Part shown: positions 44,295 through 52,860 of the stretch, piece by piece | Position numbering within the stretch: position 1 is the stretch's first letter | Layout of the letters: the number at the start of each line of letters is the position of its first letter | NCBI RefSeq assembly: GCF_001583495.1 | Contig: NZ_LQAQ01000019.1 | Location: 1-64,000 of the forward strand | DNA: 64,000 nt | DNA from: Flammeovirga sp. SJP92 | GTDB taxonomy: Bacteria; Bacteroidota; Bacteroidia; Cytophagales; Flammeovirgaceae | Direction: 5' to 3' | Notes under the pieces: generated by a model | What the model was told of the DNA's origin: nothing | What the model saw: only the letters and a program-made list of their open reading frames with translations | The model's database searches: none | Program-made: the position numbers and the translations under genes

Positions 44295-44903
44295 ATGAAG
44301 AACAATAGAGAACACGTTCTCAAGGTAGCAACCCGATTAATTTCCCAAAAAGGATTTGATGGTGCAAGCACTAGAGATATTGCACAAACAGCTGAAGTAA
44401 GCCAAGGAATGATCAATTATTATTTTGGATCGAAAGAAAATTTACTAAAAGAAATCATTACTAATTATTCTAAGCAAATAAATGCTGTTGTCACAGAATT
44501 AAACAACTCTGATAAAGAAGGTATTGAATTTTTGAAGTTAGCCTTATTGAAGTTCTTTAAAATTGCGTTTGAAAACAGAGACCTCGCACGAATTATGAAT
44601 GTGGAGGAAATGATGGCAATCAGAGAAGATGTGATCACTAAAAACGATGAATTGGCCAATATTATCAACCTTCTTTTTATGGAAAAAATTGAAGAAGGAA
44701 AAGACAAAGGAATTTACAATCAAGAGGCAGATGCAGAGCTGATTGTTGGTTTTCTAGTCAATGCATTAAACGATTATATCATTAGATCAGAAAGGATAAT
44801 CATTACTGAACCTACTAAAGGAGTTTCAAATTACAATGATCATCAGCAAAAGAGAATAATTGAATTCAGTTATCTGTATCTTGAAAAGATGCTGCTCCCA
44901 TAA
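44295..44903 (+). CDS. TetR/AcrR-family transcriptional regulator
   Basis: A 202-residue one-component regulator. The N-terminal HTH (~8-55) is typical: ISQKGFDGASTRDIAQ, then AEVSQGMINYYFGSKENLL. The C-terminal ligand domain is all helical and gives no clue to its effector. It should bind DNA as a dimer and repress nearby genes until a ligand is bound. The divergent DUF4251 gene, 268 bp away, and the TMEM175-like gene 111 bp downstream are the natural candidate targets, but no clear palindromic operator was seen between them. Confidence 0.92.
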   Translation: MKNNREHVLKVATRLISQKGFDGASTRDIAQTAEVSQGMINYYFGSKENLLKEIITNYSKQINAVVTELNNSDKEGIEFLKLALLKFFKIAFENRDLARIMNVEEMMAIREDVITKNDELANIINLLFMEKIEEGKDKGIYNQEADAELIVGFLVNALNDYIIRSERIIITEPTKGVSNYNDHQQKRIIEFSYLYLEKMLLP

Positions 44904-44918
44904 TTCAACATATGAGGC

Positions 44919-44952
44919 AAGAGTACCGAGTGTAAACCACCTCGTTACTCTT
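44919..44952 (+). terminator. Hairpin after tetR gene
   Basis: 12-bp stem AAGAGTACCGAG / CTCGTTACTCTT with one mismatch, 15 bp after the stop; no U-tract. Confidence 0.4.
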
Positions 44953-45014
44953 AACTCAACTCTCCCTTACCCTACGCTATCCATTAACCTGACAACAACA
45001 TTATATTCTCTGCT

Positions 45015-45665
45015 ATGTCTTTGAAAAACAAAAAACCTGCAATTGTCTCTGAAAGCTGGCTCTTTAGAATCAATCGACTTTCAGATATCATCTTTGCCAC
45101 TTCCATGACGATGTTGCTTCTAGCATTTGATTTTTCAGCAATCGATGGCATTGAGAGTAATAAACAGCTGCTTAATGCGTTATCTAATCAACTACCTATA
45201 TTGGGTATTTACCTTACTACATTTATACTTTTGGCTGTGTATTGGCTGAAACATACCACTACCACCCGCTTAATGAAAGGTGCCGATAGTATATACATGT
45301 GGTTAGACATTATCACATTAGCATTTGTGGCTTTACTTCCATTTTCTAATAGTTTAGCAACAGCATTTCCAGATTTTTACGCTGCAATTTTCCTGTACAG
45401 CGTTAATGTGATTGTCATTGGCATTTTCTCCTACTCGTCATGGCGGTATGCAACACATCATGACCGACTGTTGAAAGAGCCTTTAGAAAAAGAAATTGCA
45501 GACGAAATAAGTCAAGATAAATGGATGGAACCTTTATTGGCACTTATTTCAATGATTGTTGCCTATTTTTATATCGATTATGCTCAGGTTCCCTATATTC
45601 TTGTTCCTGTAATTTATGCTTTAAGAACAAAATGGATCGAATACAGAAGCACTAAAGCACGTTAA
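45015..45665 (+). CDS. TMEM175-like (DUF1211) potassium channel family protein
   Basis: A 216-residue membrane protein. The first helix carries RLSDIIFATSMTMLLLAF (from Arg21), matching the RxxxFSD-type motif of bacterial TMEM175 channels with a conservative Phe-to-Leu change. Five further hydrophobic segments follow, the right number for one six-helix repeat. Bacterial members form tetrameric K+-permeable channels. Charged residues rise at both ends. It follows the TetR gene at 111 bp and precedes MITE copy C. It may be controlled by TetR. Confidence 0.8.
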   Translation: MSLKNKKPAIVSESWLFRINRLSDIIFATSMTMLLLAFDFSAIDGIESNKQLLNALSNQLPILGIYLTTFILLAVYWLKHTTTTRLMKGADSIYMWLDIITLAFVALLPFSNSLATAFPDFYAAIFLYSVNVIVIGIFSYSSWRYATHHDRLLKEPLEKEIADEISQDKWMEPLLALISMIVAYFYIDYAQVPYILVPVIYALRTKWIEYRSTKAR

Positions 45666-45675
45666 TTGCTTAATA

Positions 45676-45828
45676 AGTATCAAGACAAAATTATTTAATA
45701 CTAATTATTGTTTTGCGATTACTGCCTAAAAAAAAACGATTAATAGAACCACTATTCATACGTTTTTTCACGTTGTTCTCACAAAAAATAATTAAAAATT
45801 AATTATTAACTATTTTTGGCTTAGTACT
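45676..45828. mobile_element. MITE family 1, copy C (153 bp, TA target)
   Basis: Flanked by TA at 45674-45675 and 45829-45830. It shares most of its sequence with copy A, for example TATTGTTTTGCGATTACT and ATTTTTGGCTTAGTACT. Ends are AGTATCAAGACAAAAT and, from the right, AGTACTAAGCCAAAAAT. It lies 60 bp before the parA start. Its right end carries TATTTTTG, which fits the TAnnTTTG promoter box and could help to drive parA. Confidence 0.85.
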
Positions 45829-45888
45829 TAATTTTAATAAGATATAATTCAGTAGTAACAATTTTTTAATTTAATAAAATCACTAACA

Positions 45889-46656
45889 ATGTCAGCACAA
45901 GTCATATCTATCAGTAACCACAAAGGAGGTGTTGGAAAAACCACCTCGGTCGTCAATTTAGGCGCAGGTCTTCATCAGCTTGGAAAGAAGGTGTTGATGA
46001 TTGATATGGATCCTCAGGCCAATTTAAGTCAATCTCTTGGTGTATTTGAACCTGAAAACAGTGTATACAAACTTCTTAGAGGAGCATCAACTATTGAAGA
46101 TGCTATTCAAGAATTGGAATTGGATCTTCATATGATTCCTTCTGAATTGGACCTTTCTGGTGCGGAATTAGAACTAAGCATGGAAGCCGGAAGAGAGTTT
46201 ATTTTGAAAGGATACATTAATAAAGTAAAAGAAGACTACGATTATATTTTAATTGACTGTCCTCCAAGTTTAGGGCTTTTAACCATCAATGCATTTACCA
46301 CATCAAATCAAGTATTTTTTCCACTTCAAGCACAGTTTTTAGCCACTCAAGGCTTAACAAAGCTTCTGGAAGTGATTGAAAAAGTACAACAGCGTTTGAA
46401 CTCTGATTTAGAAATAGGTGGTGTGTTTATTACACAATACGATCAGAGAAAAATATTGAATAGAAACGTCAGAGAAGCGATCACAAAACACTTTGGAGAC
46501 AAGCTCTTCAAAACAGTTATTCGCGAAAATGTTGCGTTGGCGGAAGCTCCATCAAAACAAACCAATATTTTCAGGTACAACCCTAAAAGCAACGGGGCAA
46601 AAGATTACTGGGATTTAGCTCAGGAAGTACTTGAAAGAACAGTCATCAACGCATAA
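45889..46656 (+). CDS. ParA/Soj-family partition ATPase
   Basis: A 255-residue ParA. Deviant Walker A is KGGVGKTT (12-19), followed by IDMDPQANLS (Asp39, Asp41) and the LIDCPPSLGLLT Walker B region. There is no N-terminal DNA-binding extension, as in chromosomal Soj-type and plasmid type Ib proteins. ParA forms ATP-dependent dimers on DNA that move cargo through a ParB-like partner. The partner here is probably the 89-residue product 20 bp downstream. No large ParB is adjacent, so this is likely not the main chromosome-segregation locus and may position another cargo. It is preceded closely by MITE copy C. Confidence 0.93.
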   Translation: MSAQVISISNHKGGVGKTTSVVNLGAGLHQLGKKVLMIDMDPQANLSQSLGVFEPENSVYKLLRGASTIEDAIQELELDLHMIPSELDLSGAELELSMEAGREFILKGYINKVKEDYDYILIDCPPSLGLLTINAFTTSNQVFFPLQAQFLATQGLTKLLEVIEKVQQRLNSDLEIGGVFITQYDQRKILNRNVREAITKHFGDKLFKTVIRENVALAEAPSKQTNIFRYNPKSNGAKDYWDLAQEVLERTVINA

Positions 46657-46676
46657 ACCTTTACTACTTACTCATT

Positions 46677-46946
46677 ATGGCAAAGAAAAATTTCTCTGGT
46701 GGATTGGATTCTCTTTTAGGAGGATCTCCTATTTCAAAAAGTAATACCACTCCCCAGACTCCTCAGAAAGAACCTGTAAAAAAAGAAGAAAAAGTTATTC
46801 CTCCTTCTCCGAAAAGTCCAACACTAGGGCTAACTGATGCACAACAAAAAAAGATTACTGCACTTGCTCAAAAAGAAGGACGAACAGAAGAGGAAATTAT
46901 TCACGAAGCAATTAGTTTCTATCTAGATTTTCAAGTAGATTTATAG
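46677..46946 (+). CDS. Mini-ParB-like partner of ParA (GLDSLL motif plus RHH)
   Basis: An 89-residue protein with two recognisable parts. The N-terminus (KKNFSGGLDSLLGG) resembles the GLGRGLDALLG box at the start of ParB, which contacts ParA. A Pro/Lys/Glu-rich disordered linker (~18-45) joins it to a C-terminal segment (TDAQQKKITALAQKEGRTEE and the following helix) that looks like a ribbon-helix-helix DNA-binding or dimerisation unit. The CTP-binding ParB core is absent. It starts 20 bp after parA and is surely co-transcribed. I infer an adaptor that links ParA to DNA or cargo. Homology to ParB is by motif only. Confidence 0.6.
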   Translation: MAKKNFSGGLDSLLGGSPISKSNTTPQTPQKEPVKKEEKVIPPSPKSPTLGLTDAQQKKITALAQKEGRTEEEIIHEAISFYLDFQVDL

Positions 46947-47042
46947 ATGAAGGAAGAGGTATAAAGAAAGCGGGAAGAAATAATACTCCTCTTCATGTGT
47001 ACCTCTTACTTGTTTACTAATTAAATCTAATGAGCAACCCTT

Positions 47043-49196
47043 ATGATCAAAAAATTAATTCCATTACTTCTAATCCTTTCCTTTACAAACTTTTCATGGA
47101 GTCAGCATATTGGACTAACATTACAACAAAACATCACCATTAATGAAAATGGAAACAGCATCGCAGATCCTTGGAACGGCGGTATCAATGCTGTTCAATT
47201 TTTTGAAATAGATTTAAGCTTAGACGGCAAAAATGAACTGATTCTTTTTGACCGAACAAGCCGACGAATTTTACCTTATCAATACCAAGAAGCACAGTGG
47301 GTATATACACCCGAGTTTTTATCTTTCTTCCCTTCATCTATCCGTTTCTGGATACACTTACAAGATTTAGATGGTGACGGTAAAAAAGACTTAATCATTG
47401 GAGAAGAAGACGGCATTTATTTTTATAAAAACAATTCAGGTTCCAATCAATTTGCGTTTTCTACTAATGGGTTATTAATAGAAACTACTTCTTTTTCAGG
47501 TGCTGCAGTTCCACTTTTATCATCACTTTTAGACACTCCCGCCTTTTATGATATTAATAATGATGGAGCTTTAGATTTCTTCACTTTTGTACCTTCTGTG
47601 GGTGGATCTATTGAGTATCATCAGCATGTTGGGCTAAATGATCAAGGTGCTCCGACATATAAAAAAGTCACTAACAATTGGGGTGATTTTCACGAATGTG
47701 GTGATTGTGCCACTTATATTTTTGATGATCAGAACTGCTCTTCCAATGACAGAATAATGCACCTTGGTTCTGCTGTGACTATTTACGATATTAATAAAAA
47801 TGGACTGGGTGATGTTTTAATTGGCGAAATGAGTTGTTCCAACCTAGTTGCTATTCCGAACAAAGGAAACAACGACGCTCCGCTTTTCAATGAGAGTATC
47901 ACCAATTTCCCAAGCCAAGATCCTGTCAGTATCCCTATTTTTCCAGCCGCCTTTTTTGTTGATTTCACAAAAGACAACGAGAAGGAAATGTTGATTTCTC
48001 CAAATTTAACATCCAATGAAGGTGATCAAACTGATTTCAGCAACAGTACATGGATGTATGCTTTCAACAACAGTACAAAAGAATGGGAATACAAAAGATC
48101 TCAACTCTTTCAAACCTTGGATTTTGGAGAAAGAAGCAGACCTTTTGCTGTCGATGTAGACCAAGACGGCAACCTTGACCTTTTGGTCGGGTATAGAAAC
48201 TCTTTTAGCGAAAACCTTGAAAGCTTTGGCGGCAGTATTGCCTATTTACGCAATACAGGTTCAAATGAAAACCCAAGTTTTGAAGTGGTAAATAGAGATT
48301 ACCTGTCGCTATCCGATTGGGGTAAAATTGATATTATTCCTTTTTTAGTGGATTATGACAACAATGGTTCTAAGGAATTACTGGTCAGTGCCAGAACTCC
48401 AAATTCTAATGAAGCGGCTGTTTATTTAATACCGATTGATGATAATAAAGCACTATTTGATAATGCCTCTAAACTCGTCAGTCATCGACCAGAAGAGAGC
48501 GTTTCAATGTATGACATAAATAAAAATAACCTTATTGATATTATTATTGGCTCATTTAATGGAGAATTAAAAACATTTCTACAAACTGACAGTCAATCTT
48601 TTGAAGAAAGTAGTGATAATTTATTCCCGCAAATTGAAGCAGATTTATTAAGAAAATACCCTAATTTACTGATAGAAGACCTTGATGATAATGGAAGTGA
48701 AGACTTACTTGTATTTGATGAAGGAGGCCTGCCTAGAATTTGGAGAGGATACAATAACGTATCAGAAAATAACTATCAGAAAGAAGTACTTTTTGATCCT
48801 TCAACCAATGCTTTTCAAGCTATAAGTTTAGGAAAGAAAACGTCAGGAACTAAGATTGGAAATTATATTATATCAGGATCTGAAGGAGGCGGATTACAGT
48901 TATCGAATATTGGAATTCATGAATCTCCAACAAGTATTCTCCCTTTACCTTCTGCTCAATTGAATGTAACGATTTATCCTAATCCGACCCACTCCGATGC
49001 CACTTTACAGAATAAGAGTGATGAACTATTGGATTATACAGTATTATCAATGCAGTCTTCTCAAATTACACAGGGAAAACTTTTACCTCTCTCAAAAATT
49101 AAGTTATCAACACAAAATTGGGTGAAAGGTGTTTATATCGTTCAGTTGAAAAGTCAAAATGGAAAGTTATTCACAAAGAAGCTACTTGTTCAATAG
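47043..49196 (+). CDS. FG-GAP/VCBS-repeat protein with T9SS sorting domain
   Basis: A 717-residue secreted protein with signal peptide (1-20). At least seven FG-GAP-like blades carry calcium-binding loops of the DxDGDGxxD kind (DLDGDGKKDLIIG, DINNDGALDF, DINKNGLGDVLIG, DVDQDGNLDLLVG, DYDNNGSKELLV, DINKNNLIDIIIG, DLDDNGSEDLLVF), which should fold as a beta-propeller. Residues ~635-717 are a T9SS domain (IYPNPTHSD, GVYIVQL). Such proteins are cell-surface or secreted binding proteins; no enzyme motif is seen. A cluster of cysteines (~residues 219-240) is unusual for the family. It starts 97 bp after the mini-ParB gene. Confidence 0.85.
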   Translation: MIKKLIPLLLILSFTNFSWSQHIGLTLQQNITINENGNSIADPWNGGINAVQFFEIDLSLDGKNELILFDRTSRRILPYQYQEAQWVYTPEFLSFFPSSIRFWIHLQDLDGDGKKDLIIGEEDGIYFYKNNSGSNQFAFSTNGLLIETTSFSGAAVPLLSSLLDTPAFYDINNDGALDFFTFVPSVGGSIEYHQHVGLNDQGAPTYKKVTNNWGDFHECGDCATYIFDDQNCSSNDRIMHLGSAVTIYDINKNGLGDVLIGEMSCSNLVAIPNKGNNDAPLFNESITNFPSQDPVSIPIFPAAFFVDFTKDNEKEMLISPNLTSNEGDQTDFSNSTWMYAFNNSTKEWEYKRSQLFQTLDFGERSRPFAVDVDQDGNLDLLVGYRNSFSENLESFGGSIAYLRNTGSNENPSFEVVNRDYLSLSDWGKIDIIPFLVDYDNNGSKELLVSARTPNSNEAAVYLIPIDDNKALFDNASKLVSHRPEESVSMYDINKNNLIDIIIGSFNGELKTFLQTDSQSFEESSDNLFPQIEADLLRKYPNLLIEDLDDNGSEDLLVFDEGGLPRIWRGYNNVSENNYQKEVLFDPSTNAFQAISLGKKTSGTKIGNYIISGSEGGGLQLSNIGIHESPTSILPLPSAQLNVTIYPNPTHSDATLQNKSDELLDYTVLSMQSSQITQGKLLPLSKIKLSTQNWVKGVYIVQLKSQNGKLFTKKLLVQ

Positions 49197-49270
49197 TTAT
49201 TCACACTTATTTAAGCTTCTCCCCTAAAAACCATGGTAGAATCAGACTTTGAATAAAAGAAATGTGAATA

Positions 49271-49311
49271 AATCGCTGTTTTTCATAATCAGTTTATGAA
49301 CAACAGCGATT
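49271..49311. terminator. Long hairpin between convergent genes
   Basis: 18-bp stem with one mismatch (AATCGCTGTT and TTCATAA on the left, complement on the right) and a 5-nt loop. It overlaps the last codons of the 49294-49545 gene. No strong U-tract. Confidence 0.45.
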
Positions 49312-49545
49312 GGAACGTAATAAATAAGCTACATCAAACTTCAAGATGGCCTTAAAAGTATGCAAATAAGTATCTGTAATGACTACTTTTGACTCATTTC
49401 CTTCCTGTAGTTTATCCAACATTCTAACAATATGTTCTTTGGGCAACTGTTCCACCTCATCTTCGGACTGAATTCCTTGATCATTAATAAGCAGGTCAGC
49501 GATTGTTAAGCTTAAATACTTGTCTTTCTTTGATAATTCAACCAT
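49294..49545 (-). CDS. Small unknown protein
   Basis: An 83-residue soluble protein, start ATG at 49545, ending in the RSNRCCS tail. It is probably helical, with no signal peptide and no motif I recognise. It follows the 213-residue unknown gene by 16 bp on the same strand, so the two form an operon. The two C-terminal cysteines are notable and could bind metal or form a disulfide. No function assigned. Confidence 0.6.
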   Translation of the reverse strand: MVELSKKDKYLSLTIADLLINDQGIQSEDEVEQLPKEHIVRMLDKLQEGNESKVVITDTYLHTFKAILKFDVAYLLRSNRCCS

Positions 49546-49561
49546 AGTCTTCTGTCTTGAG

Positions 49562-50203
49562 TTAATGTCTATCTTGGACTAAATGTTTTCTTAAAATCCA
49601 CAGCACTGACGGTAAATTGTCATAAACTGTATCTTGCACCTCAATGATTTCCAATACGTCTTCATCCATATATTTATCAACAAAGAACTCTTTTGGCGGC
49701 TCATACAAGGCGTCTACTATATCATAAAAGTCATTTTCATCTACTTCACCTCTTCCGCTAAGGTAAGCAGCATTGACAATGCGAGTTGCAACATCATCAG
49801 CCTCTTTTTGATTGTATCCGTAATAAGAAGAGTAAAGGATAAATTCCAATATCTCCGGAATTGGGTCTTTTTCAACAGGTAATTTCCCAGCAAATTTTCT
49901 CAGCGCAGAAACAAAATCCAATATATCTATTGTTACATGATTTCCTTTTACTTTCACTTCAAAAAGAGATGACATGGCGTATCTTGTTTCCTGTATTAAA
50001 ATACTATTAGTCTCCTCTTCAAAAAACAATGTGATGAAAATTTGAGAGGGGTCTCCCTTTTCTTGAAATTCCTCTATCCCTTCAATGGCTTCCCACATTG
50101 CTCCCATCACTCTAGAGCCTTCTTTAAAAAACTTCGGCAACCTTTTAAATGTTACCTCTTTTCCGTTCAAATATTCTTCTAAAGTGATCTTTGCTGCTGT
50201 CAT
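49562..50203 (-). CDS. Unknown cytoplasmic protein
   Basis: A 213-residue acidic protein without signal peptide or membrane segment. Mixed alpha/beta composition, with an aromatic acidic middle (EFILYSSYYGYNQKEADDVA) and an acidic end. No catalytic motif recognised. It is the first gene of a two-gene unit with 49294-49545 and has a 386-bp upstream gap containing a possible MITE relic. It may be specific to this lineage; no function assigned. Confidence 0.65.
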   Translation of the reverse strand: MTAAKITLEEYLNGKEVTFKRLPKFFKEGSRVMGAMWEAIEGIEEFQEKGDPSQIFITLFFEEETNSILIQETRYAMSSLFEVKVKGNHVTIDILDFVSALRKFAGKLPVEKDPIPEILEFILYSSYYGYNQKEADDVATRIVNAAYLSGRGEVDENDFYDIVDALYEPPKEFFVDKYMDEDVLEIIEVQDTVYDNLPSVLWILRKHLVQDRH

Positions 50204-50276
50204 TACTTTTCTATTAGATGGATGAAATAATTTTTTCGTTTATAGAATCCAATAGCAAAGTTATGAACTATTACTG

Positions 50277-50441
50277 AAGTAATAAGTCAAAAATAATTTA
50301 TTAGTAATTATTCCATTAATTTTTCATGAATGTCACACTAAAAACACACAACTGTAATGTTTAGTCGATTCAATTTTTTGACAGTAATAACTGTGAAACA
50401 ATAACAAGAATAGTGTCTGAATTAAATTTGTCTTGGTACTT
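50277..50441. mobile_element. Possible degenerate MITE relic (165 bp)
   Basis: Left end AAGTAATAAGTCAAAAATAA and, from the right, AAGTACCAAGACAAATTTAA agree at 14 of 20 positions, and the length fits the MITEs of this window. No TA flank remains and the interior does not match. Confidence 0.3.
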
Positions 50442-50479
50442 CTTTACTATAAGTTAAACAATACTTTTGTAAAATGATA

Positions 50480-50539
50480 AAAAGAAGAGGCAATCCCATC
50501 AGAATTATTCAATTCCATACAAAGATTGCCTCATTTTTT
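50480..50539 (-). terminator. Terminator of the DUF2911-like gene (bidirectional)
   Basis: GAGGCAATC (50487-50495) and GATTGCCTC (50524-50532) form a 9-bp stem with T-runs on both sides, 50 bp after the stop at 50590. Confidence 0.7.
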
Positions 50540-50589
50540 ACGATTATGTAATACAAATTAAAAGCATAAACCGCCTTTAATTATTTTTA

Positions 50590-51153
50590 TTATGCTTTGT
50601 CTACATCAACTTCAATTAAAGTCTGATCCCAGCCTAATTTCAAGTTATATTCATCTGATTTATCACCTTTTTCGATCCAGATTCTCAAGCTTTCCATGGT
50701 CTTATCACTGTAAATAACATCCGTTTCAATGACCACTTTATCAAAGTTTTCATCTCTGCTTGCCTTCCCTCCAAAGCTAACTCCCCAATTATAATGTTTA
50801 TCATTGAAGATAATTGTCCATGTTTTCGATTCTGGAATAGTCCATAGAGTATATTTTCCTGCTGGTAAATTTTTACCATTTATATTCAAAGGAACATTTG
50901 TCTTAAATGTCGTAGGCTCATTGGCTCCAGTTCTCCATACTTGACCGTAAGGCACAAGGTTTCCAAAAATTACCCTTCCTTTTTTATAAGGAGATGAATA
51001 ATGAATATCAATTTTAGTGTCTCCATCCACAAAGTTCTGCTCCATTTCCGGGCTGTGTTTCTTTGTTTCTGAGATCATCATTTTCTGACCGAAATATCCT
51101 AAAATCCCCAATCCTAAAAGAACACCTAAAACAATAACAAAAATTTTACGCAT
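50590..51153 (-). CDS. DUF2911-family membrane-anchored protein
   Basis: A 187-residue protein with one N-terminal membrane helix (~4-24) that probably acts as an uncleaved anchor or signal. The periplasmic part has the DUF2911 pattern: YSSPYKKGRVIFGNLVPYGQ, WRTGANEPTTF, INGKNLPAGKYTLWTIP and a closing beta domain. The function of the family is unknown; it is widespread in Bacteroidetes. Single-gene unit with its own terminator. Confidence 0.88.
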   Translation of the reverse strand: MRKIFVIVLGVLLGLGILGYFGQKMMISETKKHSPEMEQNFVDGDTKIDIHYSSPYKKGRVIFGNLVPYGQVWRTGANEPTTFKTNVPLNINGKNLPAGKYTLWTIPESKTWTIIFNDKHYNWGVSFGGKASRDENFDKVVIETDVIYSDKTMESLRIWIEKGDKSDEYNLKLGWDQTLIEVDVDKA

Positions 51154-51260
51154 AGCTATTATTTAGTATTTAACATAGATGGCACATTTGATGAAAAAGG
51201 GTTGTACTTCTTTTCACATCAAGTTTTACACTTTCTGAACTAAGTATTTTAAGCACTATG

Positions 51261-51333
51261 AAAAAAAGAGTAATAAAGAAAGTGATGGCTGCTTTACATA
51301 CTGTACTACGAAACATCACTTTCTTTATCACTC
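51261..51333 (-). terminator. Strong rho-independent terminator of the amine oxidase gene
   Basis: On the minus strand a 20-bp stem (GAGTGATAAAGAAAGTGATG paired with CATCACTTTCTTTATTACTC, one G-U) with a 26-nt loop ends in seven T residues, about 55 bp after the stop at 51388. Confidence 0.8.
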
Positions 51334-51387
51334 CTTCCTCTTCTCTTAAAACGTCAGTTCAGATATGTATGAGTGATTACGCAAAAA

Positions 51388-52641
51388 TCATACACTCTTT
51401 AGATCGGGAAAATAATTATTCGCTAATTCTTCCGCCGTTTCCATGGCACCATGCACCGTTGCACTATGTCCGTTGGTTCTACAAGCTTCTCCAATAAAGA
51501 ACACTTTATTGCTAATTGGATGTCTTAAATTTTCTCTTCCTTCCAGTGTTCCCTTCGTGGAATAAGAATAGGTCCCTTTAATAAATGGATCTTTGGTCCA
51601 ATCTTTTCCGTGATGACTGACATACATGGACATCACTTCAACGTGTGGGAAAATTTCCTGTAAATCATTTAACAAAACTTCAGCTAATTCATCATCTTCC
51701 AGCTGATCCAATTCCTTTGATGCTTCACCCATCAAATAAGCTACAATATGTTTAGGGTTAGAAGGTCGGACTAAATAGCTAGGGCATTTTTTTCCTCCAA
51801 TAATTTCTACTAAATCGCCTTCCCAGAAAGCCTCAGAAAATTCAATAAATAGTTTACGTCCCTTTCCAAAACCAATATCTTCTATAGCTTTTTGCTTTTC
51901 AGCTGGAAGTGCGGGAGTAAAATTGATTTTCTTCTCTTTCAAAACGCCTAAAGAAACACTTACAATCACTTTATCAAAAGGAAGTGTTTCTCCTTTTTGT
52001 GTTAATATACTCACCTGATCTCCTTCATAATTCACATCTACAATAGGAGTATTCAGCTGTATTTTATCTTTTAATTTTTGCTCAAAATAAGTGACTGCAG
52101 CACTGTATTTTCCCCAGCTAAAATAATTCTTATCCCCAGAAGACCAACGCCACTCCTCTTCACCTAATGTAGAAGCATGCACTTTTTCTACGTGAGCACT
52201 GTACTCACTGAGCATTCCTCTTATAATAAATTTCAAATTAGGATGATAGATTCCTTTCTCTTTTAAAGAGTCCAAAATAGAACCATCATATTCCTCTTCT
52301 TCTATGGAATAAAAATAATCCAATAATTTCTGCAATGTATCTGGAAGTCGTTCTGCCTCATCAATGTCAGTTAGTTTTTGATCATACCATACATACTCAT
52401 TTCCTGCAATAGGCTCCAGTTTTTGATCCAAGTGTTTCAACATTTCAAAAATAACACTTCTGTTGCCATGTATTTCAGCAGCACCCATTTCCAGAAACAA
52501 ACGTTCATGTATTGTTTGAGTGGCAATTCTACCACCTATTCTATTCGAAGCTTCAAAAAGTGAAACATCATAACCTAACTCCGTTAAAATATGACCGGCA
52601 TACAAGCCTGATATTCCTGCTCCAATTACTGCTACTTTCAT
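51388..52641 (-). CDS. FAD-dependent amine oxidase (flavin monoamine oxidase family)
   Basis: Start set at ATG 52641 (MKVAVIGAGISG), giving 417 residues; the frame opens 13 codons earlier but the Rossmann fold should begin at the N-terminus. The dinucleotide-binding motif VIGAGISGLYAG and the following RIGGR (a GG doublet typical of amine oxidases) bind FAD. The C-terminus has VFFIGEACRTNGHSATVHGAMETAEELA, the usual FAD-contact region of monoamine oxidases. No signal peptide, so cytoplasmic. It could oxidise polyamines, aromatic amines or a carotenoid-type substrate. Terminated by a strong hairpin and divergent from a SpoIIAA-like gene. Confidence 0.9.
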   Translation of the reverse strand: MKVAVIGAGISGLYAGHILTELGYDVSLFEASNRIGGRIATQTIHERLFLEMGAAEIHGNRSVIFEMLKHLDQKLEPIAGNEYVWYDQKLTDIDEAERLPDTLQKLLDYFYSIEEEEYDGSILDSLKEKGIYHPNLKFIIRGMLSEYSAHVEKVHASTLGEEEWRWSSGDKNYFSWGKYSAAVTYFEQKLKDKIQLNTPIVDVNYEGDQVSILTQKGETLPFDKVIVSVSLGVLKEKKINFTPALPAEKQKAIEDIGFGKGRKLFIEFSEAFWEGDLVEIIGGKKCPSYLVRPSNPKHIVAYLMGEASKELDQLEDDELAEVLLNDLQEIFPHVEVMSMYVSHHGKDWTKDPFIKGTYSYSTKGTLEGRENLRHPISNKVFFIGEACRTNGHSATVHGAMETAEELANNYFPDLKSV

Positions 52642-52860
52642 ATGATTTATTTGGTTTTCTTCTACATCGAAAATACTCAAATCACTACTATATAAAAAGT
52701 GATTTTGATCGTAGTACGTTCTATTTTATCAAAAAGAAATCACGAAATATCAATTTCTGTCTTTTTATTCCTTGGGGAGAATATATTCAGTGATTATTAC
52801 TAATTTAAACGTAACAAATTGAACTTGAAGGCGTATTTAAATCCCAAAAAAGAAAAAAAT

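Larger units (their letters stand above)
50204..50589. other. 386-bp intergenic region
   Basis: Holds a possible degenerate MITE (50277-50441) and the terminator of the DUF2911-like gene (50480-50539). The rest is AT-rich with no ORF worth reporting. Confidence 0.5.

Noticed and set aside
51258-51497. 79-residue plus-strand ORF
   Set aside because: It consists largely of the strong terminator hairpin and the 3' end of the amine oxidase gene.
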